From Liolophura sinensis (taxonomy: Eukaryota > Mollusca > Polyplacophora > Chitonida > Chitonidae), in assembly GCF_032854445.1 (NCBI RefSeq), contig NC_088303.1, forward strand, positions 26,917,501-26,981,500: a DNA stretch of 64,000 nucleotides, read 5' to 3'. The stretch's first letter is position 1. Each line of letters opens with the position of its first letter. The notes beneath the pieces are model-generated. The model ran no database searches and was not told where the DNA came from. It was given only the letters and a program-made list of their open reading frames with translations. Below, piece by piece: positions 1 to 9,922 of the stretch. Position numbers and translations under genes: made by a program.

Positions 1-547
1 GACAGGTTGGTCTTGAGTAGAGGTGTATATATGTCTCTGTGAGGAGTGTGATAATCCGCTACATACCTGGCAGTCTGGGTTTGTGTAGAGGTGTGTATAT
101 ATGTGTCTGGGGATGTGATAATCTGCTACATACCTGGCAGGCTGTCTTGAGTAGAGGTGTATATATGTGTTTGTGAGGAGTGTGATAATCCGCTACATAC
201 CTGGCAGTCTGGGTTTGTGTAGAGGTGTATATATGTGTCTGTGAGGAGTGTGATAATCCGTTACATACCTGGCAGGTTGGTCTTGAGTAGAGGTGTATAT
301 ATGTGTCTGTGAGGAGTGTGATAATCCGCTACATACCTGGCAGTCTGGGTTTGTGTAGAGGTGTATATATGTGTCTGTGAGGAGTGTGATAATCCGCTAC
401 ATACCTGGCAGTCTGGGTTTGTGTAGAGGTGTATATATGTGTCTGTGAGGAGTGTGATAATCCGCTACATACCTGGCAGGTTGGTCTTGAGTAGAGGTGT
501 ATATATGTGTCTGTGAGGAGTGTGATAATCCGCTACATACCTGGCAG
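1..547. repeat. 68-bp tandem array, about 8 copies, running off the left edge
   Basis: The landmark CCTGGCAG ends at 73, 140, 207, 274, 343, 411, 479 and 547, giving a 67-69 bp period. Two unit variants are interspersed, one with a GTCTGGGTTTGTGTAG junction and one with GGTTGGTCTTGAGTAG. Read on the minus strand, every unit carries CTGCCAG|GTATGT, a near-consensus 5' splice site identical to the donor that ends the adjacent exon at 541. The unit also copies the exon's last ~25 bases in diverged form, so the array seems to have grown from the exon-intron junction itself. Confidence 0.95.
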
Positions 548-683
548 GATGGGTATGTGTAGAGGAGGAGGAACTCTTCCCAACAATAGACTATCACGTT
601 TGACACTGTCACTCTTACTAGGACTCTCTGATGGAAACTTATCCGCTAATTTTGGCTGCTTAAGGTAACTCTCTGCCAAAGAG
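541..683 (-). CDS. Exon 5 of the large minus-strand SH3-ligand gene
   Basis: This 143-nt exon has a strong acceptor (TTTGTTTGTTCTACAG) at 684-685 and a strong donor CAG|GTATGT at 540-539. It starts by completing the codon left open by exon 4 (phase 2) and stays open in that frame for 47 codons, ending in phase 1. The product continues the style of the preceding exons: Ser/Lys-rich, then a proline stretch, RVPPPLHIPILP. Reading through the donor meets a TAG two codons later, so splicing is needed to continue. Whether another exon lies between this one and exon 4 is not known; the phase match supports direct joining. The gene continues left of the window. Confidence 0.72.
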
Positions 684-1136
684 CTGTAGAACAAACAAAA
701 AAATAGAGAATTAGAGGAGAGTCAAAACCAAACTAGACTGTGGAAGTGGACACAGTCTGGCCTTTCGTGAGCATTTATCCTGTGTTCATAAAAGTTTCTC
801 TATCTACTCCCCCCACCCCACCCCCCACCCAATGTCAACATGCTATATATTCTCCATGTACACTTGATCAGTTTGGCTGTATTCTAATGACAATTCCTCT
901 GTTTTGTACTTTCTTCTACTACATGTGCATATATATATATATATATATACATGTAAGGAATTTTTTTTTTGATGGATATGATCAGGGTTTACCTTCATGT
1001 AAGACAACATAAGCCTTAAAACGACTATACTGGAGAAGATATACAGTAGCAAATTTGGGTAAAAAAACAAATTAGGGCAAAAAAACAAAAAAAAAAGCAC
1101 ACCAGTACATGCATCTTAGCATATTTTCCTCCTCAG

Positions 1137-1270
1137 CAAAATGATAATATGAGCCTAGCAGAACTCATAAACATTCAACCTGAGGTCAAACTCTTTGGTA
1201 TTAGTCTGTTTAATCGCCTGACAAGAGATGCTGGTGGTTTATTGCCACCAATACCTCAAGAACAGTGCAG
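1137..1270 (+). CDS. Candidate internal exon, opposite strand, unrecognised product
   Basis: A pyrimidine-rich acceptor (TTTTCCTCCTCAG) precedes 1137 and a donor TGCAG|GTACCT follows 1270. Between them one frame is open for 44 codons with balanced composition; it includes SLAELINIQPEVKLFGISLF and then RLTRDAGGLLPPIPQEQCR. This looks like folded, helical protein rather than noise. No family was recognised. It would lie inside intron 4 of the minus-strand gene, on the other strand. No partner exon was found, so it may be a relic or part of a nested gene or a mobile element. Confidence 0.35.
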
Positions 1271-2093
1271 GTACCTGATGCATGTAAGATTAGTTAAAGG
1301 ATTAGTGTCCAGATTTAGCTACTGACCCTAATTGTAACGACTATAACCTGTTTAAACTGTATATTACCGAAAGGGCTTCTGAACAATAAAGTAAATGCCT
1401 TTTTATTCGCGTAGTACTAACATTCCTGGATTTCGCGGCAAACACATTCCCGCGAAAATAAGTGCTATCGAATAGAAAACCCATGTAAGTAATTTATTAA
1501 TGTAGCATGCGTTACAGTTATAAATTCGTTATCAAGCACTACAGTTCTAATACTTTTTCAAACATGGTAATTAGAAATATCTAATTAAAATGTATTCCGG
1601 CTTACACAAAACCCACTTAATTAATCGTCAGTTAATCTCGCTTTCTTTTACTGAGGCTTAGCTCCGTCTAAGTATCACCACAATGCGACGCTGCTGTTGT
1701 TGTTAATTCTATTACACTTCGATTCCTTTTTATTACACACAACACACTGCTTGGCTCTATGCCAAGTGCACATTATCTGTGTCGTTAGATACCCCCCATC
1801 ACGAGACAGAAGCGTTTGACTTCTGGACGGGTCTATTGTAGTTCTACGGGTGGATAGAGGTTGTTGTTCACATTGAATAAAGCAGACGGCAAATATAAAC
1901 AAAGAAACAAAATGGCTGTTTTTTCTGTCGGAGCGAACGTTTATTTTAAAGAAAAGTATCAGGTTACAGATAATTTAAAGCCCATAGGGACTTTTAAATG
2001 CTACACAATAAGAGATAATAATGGTTTCACGAAATTTTTTTTTTTTTTTTTTACATACGGACCTGATCATTCTTCCTGCGAGTTTCTTTCAGC

Positions 2094-2630
2094 GGCCTCT
2101 CCTAAACGTCCCAGTTGACCATAAACCGTGGTATGGCAATCAACCAATGGGTCTAAAAAAGATCAGACCCATGATGTCTGATATTTCTCGCGGTGCAAAA
2201 CTTAGCCGCCGGTACACGAATCACTGCGTCCGGGCTACGACAGCTACAGTTCTTGCTGATACCGGGGTTTTTGTGATGGACATAATGTCTCTGACAGGCC
2301 ACCGCAATGAATCCAGTGTACGGAGTTATATCACCAAACCGTCCGTTTCAAAACGCCGTGAAATCAGCATTATCCTGCATGTTTCAAGTGTGTTATCAGA
2401 AAATGCTGAAAGTGAAAATGCCGTTGAGTGAAAATATTCCCATGTCAGTCACGCCACTCCCAGTGCAAATGCCCGACGCTGTCGACTATAATGTTACACG
2501 TAACAGTAGCAATACCATCCAAATGGCAAAATCCCAGTTTTCAGTCACGCCTCAAAGTTTTTGAGGGCTGTTCAACAATGCAACAATAAATAACAGCACA
2601 GTTCACATCAACTTCACATCCTCTGGATTG
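2094..2630 (+). pseudogene. Crypton-type tyrosine recombinase, C-terminal part, decayed
   Basis: From 2094, after an acceptor-like TTCTTTCAG, the frame encodes the C-terminal catalytic half of a Crypton/DUF3504 tyrosine recombinase. WYGNQPMG and IRPMMSDIS are followed by YTNHCVRATTAT (the H..R box) and then IMSLTGHRNESSVRSYI, with the second His and the putative nucleophile Tyr. This is the domain found domesticated in ZMYM2/3/4, QRICH1 and KCTD1. The frame ends at 2431. Related tail sequence continues in another frame to 2564, and an Asn/Thr-rich tail motif (NNATINNSTVHINF) follows a further stop near 2565-2620. With those breaks and no N-terminal half upstream, this is best read as a relic. 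Confidence 0.75.
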
Positions 2631-2639
2631 CGGACTGGC

Positions 2640-3300
2640 TGCAGATCGCCCTTTTCAACTTCCAATCCTTGTTTGATGTTCATCCGAGTTAAACTGTTGT
2701 TTTTTTTTTTTTTTCCACAATGTTCAGTCCGGTTACTCATGTTTTCTCTCCGCAAGACTGCCACCAATATATTGCCGTTGACCCAGATCTTTGGTACGGC
2801 ATGGGACCTTTATGCATGAGTGTGACGTGTATATTTTGCGTAACTGGTACGGCCCACTGAGTGAAACATGTGCACGGGGCTGGTTTAACGTACTATAACT
2901 TTCTACAGATTGTGTCATTACAAATTTAAATTGTGATCCATCCATTTTATTTCACAATACAATGAACGCAAATCATATTTATCTTCATGATACCTTCAAC
3001 ATATAAATTATAATATATTTATTTGCTTACGTATAATAAGCAGAAACACATATCTATGATGTTGTTATTGTTTTGTTATTATCAACATACGCTGAGAAAT
3101 TAAGATTGAATTGAAAATGTGAACTGAAGTGTTCCATTATTTTAACATTCGTTACCCAGTGTTTATGAACTTGATACAGAATACAACACTACCGCAAAGC
3201 ATTTACCGCAAGTAAACGAAATAAAATTCAGTATCAACTTATTGTTAACCTAATTTTGTGTGTTTCAATTATTTTTTTTTTTCGTACGTAATTCATACTT
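2640..3300. other. No gene seen; AT-rich intronic sequence
   Basis: The stretch contains short homopolymer tracts (T-runs near 2700 and 3275) and no coding frame or repeat family that I recognise. It lies in intron 4 of the minus-strand gene. Confidence 0.5.
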
Positions 3301-3309
3301 TAATTACGT

Positions 3310-3492
3310 TTAAACAGTTGAGATCCCCACTTTTGTTGTCGTTTTGCTGATGCCAGAGGTTTCCAGCTCCTTTAGCTCGTCAGACAGAGTTTGGGAAAAC
3401 TTTTGATCTGCCCGAACTCTCGCTTCCAGCAACGAGCAACCTCCCCCGCTCACTGTCAGTGTGGTCGCTGTTTGACACGGTGCCTTTCTCAC
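3310..3492 (-). CDS. Candidate short C-terminal coding segment, unrecognised
   Basis: The minus frame encodes about 60 residues ending in a TAA, with a charged, probably coiled-coil part (LLEARVRADQKFSQTLSDEL). No ATG starts it, so if real it would be a terminal exon. It is more GC-rich than its surroundings, which also makes a chance ORF on either strand more likely. It lies 0.9 kb downstream of the THAP ORF on the same strand, and THAP proteins often end in coiled coils, so it could be a later exon of that unit. This is inference only. Confidence 0.22.
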   Translation of the reverse strand: MRKAPCQTATTLTVSGGGCSLLEARVRADQKFSQTLSDELKELETSGISKTTTKVGISTV

Positions 3493-4433
3493 CGAGGCCT
3501 ACCCTGATAAAGTTTGAATATCAGGGTTTACAAATTTTAGGTCTCAGGCGAGGCTGTTTTTTATCGACTGTACTTGCCTACCAGTCAGATCACCTTTCCG
3601 ACGCGCCCGATACATCGCTCGAGGGTTCCCCACTTCAAACTTCCTTTTCATAATGATGATTTCTGCGAAATTTATTCACACCTGTCACAGTTCACTCAAA
3701 GTTTTCTCTGCAAACTATCTCTGCTGATGCATGAGAATTAAATTGTGGGATTTCTTTATATCACATTAAATCATTCGCCGTCTCTCGGAAACATCAGCGG
3801 GTAAGCCTCAGCAGCGAAAGCCTGTCGAGGTATACCAGCTGGTGTTATGAGCGTATCTCCCGGAGAGGGTGACACGACTATAAAGGCATTTGCAGTATAA
3901 TAAAGATATAAAACCCGCCGCAAACAATAGACTTACTACCATAGCCCATCTTCAGCTCGCCGCCCGGTACGGGGTGCGGCTCAGCAAATGGCCAACCCAA
4001 GTCTAGCTGACCTAAATAACCTGGGAATTCGTATCAAATTCGTATCATTTTCAAGATGGATTCTAGCCACACAGAACGAAGTAAACTGCCGTATAAATAT
4101 GAATGCATAGTGGACGACGCTGAAGTTTCAATTATGATATGGACATCTCTGGCCAGACTTCAGATTGCGAGTATTCAAACTTTAAATTTGTTCATTGTCC
4201 AGGCATTTCCAACCACACTGGCAAAACTGCCCGTCTTACATTGTAAATTTCGTGTGTTTATATTATGATTTAATATTTATTTACCATTCTTTCCATCTGT
4301 CCGGTTCACAATAAATATCATTCTATTCCCTGAAGGATTTTAAATTCATACCTGTGGTGGACGACAACCTCTTGTGCATGTTATTGTCGGCAATCCAAAT
4401 AGCATACACCTATATGAGTTAGTGTACAGAAAT

Positions 4434-4736
4434 TTAGTATCTAACAGTTTTCAGTTCAGTTAAAAGTATTTCATAAACTACTGTGTTCAGGTGCTGTGGT
4501 GGAAATACAGCTGTAAAATGGCTAGAGCAGATATGCCTGTTCATGGTGGGTACAAAATCCTTCTGTTTCATGCAGTAAATCCATGCCTTCTTGGGGGCTA
4601 AATCATCTGGAAACTTGAAAAAACTAACTCCAGGATTCTTCAACCACCTGTTTTTACAACCATTTACAAAACAGCAAACCAATTCGTGAAGAAATGGGAT
4701 ACATTTGTTGTCACTCTTATAGCTTTTTTTTGACAA
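4434..4736 (-). CDS. THAP-type C2CH zinc-finger ORF (single exon or fragment)
   Basis: The frame encodes a THAP DNA-binding domain. The first zinc pair is in CCFVNGC, GVSFFKFPDD carries the conserved Pro, KKAWIYCM carries the invariant Trp, and CSSHF is the Cys-x2-His pair, 42 residues after the second Cys and within the family range. The usual AVPTIF-like ending is degenerate (TAVFPP). No ATG lies in frame before the first Cys (the frame's first start-like codon is TTG at 4736), so the upstream end is probably a splice acceptor or the element is truncated. THAP domains occur in host regulators and in P-element-type transposases. It lies in intron 4 of the large gene, on the same strand. Confidence 0.7.
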   Translation of the reverse strand: MSKKSYKSDNKCIPFLHELVCCFVNGCKNRWLKNPGVSFFKFPDDLAPKKAWIYCMKQKDFVPTMNRHICSSHFTAVFPPQHLNTVVYEILLTELKTVRY

Positions 4737-4899
4737 TGATATAAATGGCGAAGCTCTGACAGCTTGTAAAGGTTGGACTTGTATGACACAATTCGACAGA
4801 AACTACAGAGTGTTGGCAGAAAAAATACATACAACCAGCCACAATACCTAGTGATTTTAAGTGCCATATTACTCAGATTAATGTACCCCTTTTCAACAT

Positions 4900-6180
4900 T
4901 TTTTGTACACTCAATTTAACCACATATACAGGGGTAACTATTTATGAATAAATAATAAATCTGGATAGCACTCCTTTAAGTTACAAGTAGACGTAGTTAT
5001 GTTAAATAGTCGACACTGAATGCCTAGCACTGTAAATGTACAAGTACAGAAAAAAAAAACAAACAAAAAAACAACTCAATCCACACAAAAATGTTGAATT
5101 ATTCAATATCAGTAACCAACCTCATCAAGTTACATGCATCCTCAGAAAATATTTCCTCTGTATATTTATTAGCTACATGTGCATGTAACTAAAAATCACT
5201 GAAAAGGCTTAATAAGTAACTTCCTTAAATCACTTTTTTCGGTACAAACCATAATAACTTGGCCTTTCTGGACACTTCTTAACAGCTACATGAAGTACAT
5301 ATCTCTACTCCATCAGATATTTAAATGTACTCCAAAGCAATCTGTTTAAAACACTTGTTTCTCCTATCCAATTTATTCTGAAAGAACCAGTGGTGAGAAT
5401 CCTTGATGTCCTTCCCAAGTTATATCAGTCCTGCACAAGTCCTGTATGTGGACATTCACATTGCATGTACCTGTATGGCCACCCCATAGTACTGGCTGTA
5501 TTACAAACTGTCCATGATACAAATCTGTCCATAAAACTACAATTTATAACTGGAATGCTTAAAAGTCAACAAAACAATCACAATGCTTTTAGATAAGAGA
5601 TCCTCAATTGCTTCCATACAGGTACAGCAAGTACAAGTATCATCTTGGACTGGCTGGCTACCAGAATATTGTTAGTTTAATCCACACTAAGCTAATCAGT
5701 GACAAGATATGTAAATATATGGGGTCCGTAAACCTCAATCGTGTATAAATAATTACTGACCCCAATTTGTTTCCGGTCACAAAATACATGTAACTGAGGT
5801 AACAAATTTATCCTGCAGAAGACACAACAATTCTGAAGACTGGCGATTCCACTGAAAAATAGCTTAAGCGACATACATTTTTTTTGGTTTGTTTTGTTTT
5901 TGAAAGCCAAACAAAGGGAGGTAAATTAGTCAACTGATGGCATCAACTGCACAGGAAACTCATGCACAGGAAACTCATGCACAGGAAACTCACACATGAC
6001 CCTCATGTGACTGTGCAAACCAACTTCAGAATTTTATTTGATGCGTGATAAATTATAAATACATGTGTACATGTCAACAGACCATGGACTAAAAATCAGA
6101 AAACTATATCTACATATATGCATGCTTTGGGTATGCATACTTATTGGAGTTTCTCAGGCTTGAGAAGATGAGGAGCCATT
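4900..6180. other. No gene seen; intron sequence with a small tandem repeat
   Basis: No supported coding frame. Three copies of a 15-bp unit (ATGCACAGGAAACTC) occur at 5948-5991. Confidence 0.5.
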
Positions 6181-6418
6181 CAGTCTGTGTATGTATACTG
6201 TGTTGTCTTGCAGCAGGGTGTGCAAATGACGCCAAAGCACCGGGTCAACCAGTCCTGTTTCCTTAATCTAACCTCTATGTGCCGAGTAGCAAGAAGGTAA
6301 CAATCACCATTTATAAATAAAGCCTTTAGTATGACATGTATGACCTGACCCGGGTTTAATCCCAGGTAGGACGACTTTGTGGCAGACCCTCTAACCATTA
6401 CGCCACCGAAGCGGTCTA
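6180..6418 (-). repeat. tRNA-derived SINE (family 3)
   Basis: On the minus strand the head carries an A box (TGGCGTAATGGTTAGAG) and a B box (GGGATTAAACCCGG). Partial copies in the same orientation lie at 23880-23985 and 59995-60063, recognised by the shared GACCC-GGATTTGATCCCA-type B-box core. Confidence 0.7.
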
Positions 6419-6548
6419 TAAACTAGCCTATTATGCTGAGACATAAAATGTGCATCTTCCTAGCATGTCAAAACATCCTCAAGTAAGTGTAATTTTACAT
6501 GAGAACTCATGATGGCGATATACAGATATGCATCACTACATCACTCAC

Positions 6549-7462
6549 CTGGTTGAACTTTGTGGTGGCACCCGGACATCCAAATTCCCCAGGCTACCCA
6601 GAGACATTCGCCCGTTCCTCGGGGGCAGGGGTGGGGCCACTTCCAAGTCTCCAGACACCAGCTGTAGCCCCGGTAAAGAAGCCCGCTTGGTGTTCAGTTT
6701 GGGTTTGGTAGGGGGTGTTAAGTCTGACAGCTTTGGAGGCAATGTAGGTGGCAAATCAGGTGGTGAATCATGCGACACTTTGGGTCCTAGTTCAGAGTAC
6801 TTCTCATACACAGATCCTGTGTGTGTCCTCGGTGGGAGATTAGGGGCAGAGTCTACAGAGTCCTTACTCACTGCTGGTGAGATGGGGATTTTCTCCGGTG
6901 AAGCGGACACCCTCAGATTTACATTCACAATGGGTATAGCATCGTCCTGTACTCCACCTATAGTTTGATATATTCCCTCATTGGAATCATAACGAAGATC
7001 TTCAGAAGACGATGCCGCAAATTCATCTGTAAAATCATCATCTTCCTCCACTGGGTTTATCTCTAAACGACCTGTTTTCTTGATCTTTTTCTTCTTTATT
7101 CTCTCGCGCAGTTTTTGCTTCACATTAGCTGGTAACTGGCTAAGCGACAAATTTTCCAGCTTCATTTGCAATCCTGGAATATCCAACAGATCCTGACTAC
7201 GTCGATAAAACTCTTTCCACTTTTTTTTCCACTTTGTGCTGGACTCGGAGTTATCGGCCTGCCGTTTCTTGAGCTTCCTAGCTTGCTTGTCAGAGAGTTC
7301 TATGACTGTATGAGGACGCATACTGATGGGGTTAGTCACGCTGTCGGAGGATGTAGACTCTGAACCTGCTACCGAGACGCGGCTTGAACCCGTGTCCCAG
7401 TCTGGGATAGGCAGTTCTGTTTCTTCTGGGGACTGGAACAAGCAACGTTCTACAATCATATC
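6549..7462 (-). CDS. Exon 4 of the large minus-strand gene: proline-rich SH3-ligand region
   Basis: This 914-nt exon is open throughout. It is bounded by acceptor TGTGTAG|GAT and donor CCAG|GTGAGT, enters in phase 0 from exon 3 and leaves in phase 2. It encodes about 304 residues. A basic helical part (WKKKWKEFYRRSQDLL, then KLRERIKKKKIKK) is followed by an acidic patch (EEDDDFTDEF), a possible phosphotyrosine site (EGIYQTIGG) and a C-terminal half with class II SH3 ligands: PNLPPR, PPTLPPK and PPLPPR. These features suggest a signalling or cytoskeletal scaffold that binds SH3 proteins. No catalytic domain is visible and I do not recognise the family; later exons may carry one. Confidence 0.85.
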
Positions 7463-7714
7463 CTACACATACATGTACCTCAACCCAGAAATTTACTTTT
7501 AATACACACTTATTTCTCCAAGACAATTTTCTCTACATAAGTTGATGTATACACTGTATGTGATACAATATATTTCTTGTATTAATGGTAAAACCATCAG
7601 TGAAGATGTTAATTTATGGAAATGGACAAAGATATTCTCACATAATTCTTGATCATAATGCAACTATGATAATGTATTTTTTTCCACCGTTTTAATACAT
7701 GGTGTAGTACTTAC

Positions 7715-7823
7715 ATTGTAGATGTTTTCCTCCTCTTTTGGTTTCAGGGATTGGGACTCCAAGGGGGGAGCACTCTGTCTCCTGGCATCCTTGTCCAACT
7801 TCTGTGTCCTTTTTAACTTGATA
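7715..7823 (-). CDS. Exon 3 of the large minus-strand gene
   Basis: This 109-nt exon has acceptor GACTTACAG|T and donor AAT|GTAAGT. It completes a codon from exon 2 and then reads 36 codons, ending exactly on a codon boundary that matches exon 4. The product is basic (IKLKRTQKLDKDARRQ), then SAPPLESQSLKPKEEENIYN. The last residues form a YN-type tyrosine motif (EENIYND across the junction), a possible SH2 site once phosphorylated. The phase agreement on both sides is the main evidence. Confidence 0.85.
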
Positions 7824-8032
7824 CTGTAAGTCGAACACATTATTTAAAATGTCTATACTCATACACGAACACATACAGTACATCCACAGTCACTGTAGAG
7901 AAAAGTTATCATGTAACTAATAACATTCTTTTTAAAGCTCATACACTGCACTTAAACAAATATGTACATTCATGAAAAAAAAAAATTTTCATAAACTGTT
8001 GTTGGTTGTAAATATATATCCTTAATACTTAC

Positions 8033-8063
8033 TCCCTAAAAGCAAATCTTCTTTTCTTCTTCT
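8033..8063 (-). CDS. Exon 2 of the large minus-strand gene: 31-nt microexon
   Basis: A 31-nt exon lies between acceptor TTATTTACAG and donor GGGA|GTAAGTA. Only the phase supplied by exon 1 leaves it open; it then reads EKKKRRFAFRD across its junctions. It adds a strongly basic patch, which could be a nuclear-localisation or membrane-binding signal. Its small size and length not divisible by three mean that skipping it would shift the frame. Confidence 0.75.
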
Positions 8064-8702
8064 CTGTAAATAAGTAATTTAAACAGAAAACCAAATCAGT
8101 AACTAAGAAAAAATCTGGCTGTACCAGAGATTACAATGTTGTTTACTGAATGCAAGATTGCTTTTCTTACATTTTATAATGATGTATACAATGTATGTAA
8201 GATCTGTTATCTTATGTACAGTGTACATGTTAATGTCCCTTATTACATACATTACTATTATTCAAAACAGCAAATAATGAATGTTAATTGTACTTTTCTA
8301 CTCTTAAAAAAACCCAACAAATTTCATTCATTAACAAATACATGTACATTTAACAAACATTATATCGGAGAGTAATTTGCCTGCAGAAATGTACATGAAC
8401 AAGTAGTAAACAACAGTAAAATAGCAGGACACATGTCAAAGAGTTCGAGCAAGTATGAAGCAGCTTTGCAGTAAAATGAGCTATATTCTGAAGCAGCATT
8501 CGAACACGGCTGTACTTTACATTGCACATGCATTAAACCTGTTCAACGCAATAAAGCCTTCATGAAAGCCATACTAATATAAACAGATTATTGGTGATTG
8601 TGAGTATCAGGCATGCAACATGAATTCTACATAAACACGAGAGTAAACTTAACAGGGTGCGGATAGTCAGAGTGATTCAGTAAATTAAAGTAGAACTGTT
8701 AG

Positions 8703-8905
8703 TACCCTAATCCCTCAACATTTTCGCATGTGAAATAGCAGCTTTCCAATTTATGCACATTTGTAATTTGATTTTGGAGACAACATTACATTGGCTGAAT
8801 TTGCCAGTTTCAGGGCTTCACAAAAAGTATAATTTTAATACTCTACAAATAAGAATGCATGCAGAATATGCTTAAATAAACACTTCACAAGGAAACAAGT
8901 TATGT
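8703..8905. mobile_element. Short inverted-repeat element, family C, 3' end truncated
   Basis: It begins TACCCTAATCCCTC and shares about 200 bp with the copy at 19451-19669, including TTTCGCATRTGAAA and AATTTATGCACATTT. The right terminal repeat seen in the other copy is missing here. A degenerate piece also lies at 18830-18915. Confidence 0.6.
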
Positions 8906-9610
8906 TGCCTGAGAATACGGCCATCAGATATCGTAAAGCCACTTGTTTAATGAGTATGAAATTCCTAAACTCTTAAGCCTGAAAATCAGCGTTGATCAGT
9001 AATCAAATAAATAAATAAAAAAATACATTGTAAATACATGTAAAAGTCAATATGAAGTCTGATCTGAGAAAGTATAACCATATATGTGCTAGGCACCCAC
9101 CCAAAAAATCCACGTACAGGTATGACTTTTGATTACAAAAAAAATTTAAAAGAATAAAAATTCAGTCAAATACTGTCTGCCAAAGTTTACTTTCACAAAT
9201 CTTCCTACTGGTGAGGCGACAAACAATTTCAAATTTTGTAATTTTAGTGGCAGACTGATGGTTCTGGAGACTGAACAGATGGACATGATAACAAAAGCAC
9301 ACTGGTTAAACATTAGCCGTTTGCGACAATGAGCCGTTAAACATTATGTTTGCGATGTTTATGGCATGTTAGGGACAATTTGCCAATATTAATGTAAAAC
9401 TGTATATAGAATATAGAAACCTGATCAAACGAGATTAGACATATATTGTAGCCATAACTTGACGACGTGATTTTGCACTGGGATGTCAACCTGTTGTTGT
9501 GACGACAGAACTGGACAAATTAATGTGCAACTCAGCAGTGTTCATGATCATCTACATGTAGACTATATGTATTCAGTGACAATGTATTATAAAATGTATT
9601 GACAGTGCTC

Positions 9611-9826
9611 TGGTAATTCTTCTAATTTTTGGGACACCTAGTCGGCTCTTTTTAGGCCAATATACATGTAATTGTAACAAGAACAAACAGTTTCTCTTTT
9701 CTCACATGGTTTTTCCAAAAAAAAAAAAAAGTCTTTTCCAAAATTAGAGAGAAAAAAATGTAATTTTTGGCTATCAGCACCACTAGTATCTGTCCTAAAA
9801 ATTAGAAGAATTACAGTAAGTTAACT
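9611..9826. mobile_element. MITE-like element, family B
   Basis: Left end TAATTCTTCTAATTTTTGGGA and right end TCCTAAAAATTAGAAGAATTA are inverted copies of each other over ~20 bp, enclosing about 175 bp with no coding content. It is the same family as 14523-14743 and lies in intron 1 of the minus-strand gene. Confidence 0.75.
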
Positions 9827-9922
9827 CCTAATGTTTATAGTAAACGTGATGATCCTTTGCTTGACCCTCAGCCTAAGTAGTTAGTAAAAGGCAGGTCTAC
9901 GTTAGTTTGGGAATTTAAATAC

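Larger units (their letters stand above)
8064..9922. other. Intron 1 of the large gene, with two inverted-repeat elements
   Basis: The intron runs from donor GAG|GTATTT to acceptor TTTACAG. It holds the family C element at 8703 and the family B element at 9611 but no other coding frame that I can support. Confidence 0.6.

Noticed and set aside
6528-6968. 146-codon plus-strand frame
   Set aside because: Antisense shadow of exon 4.
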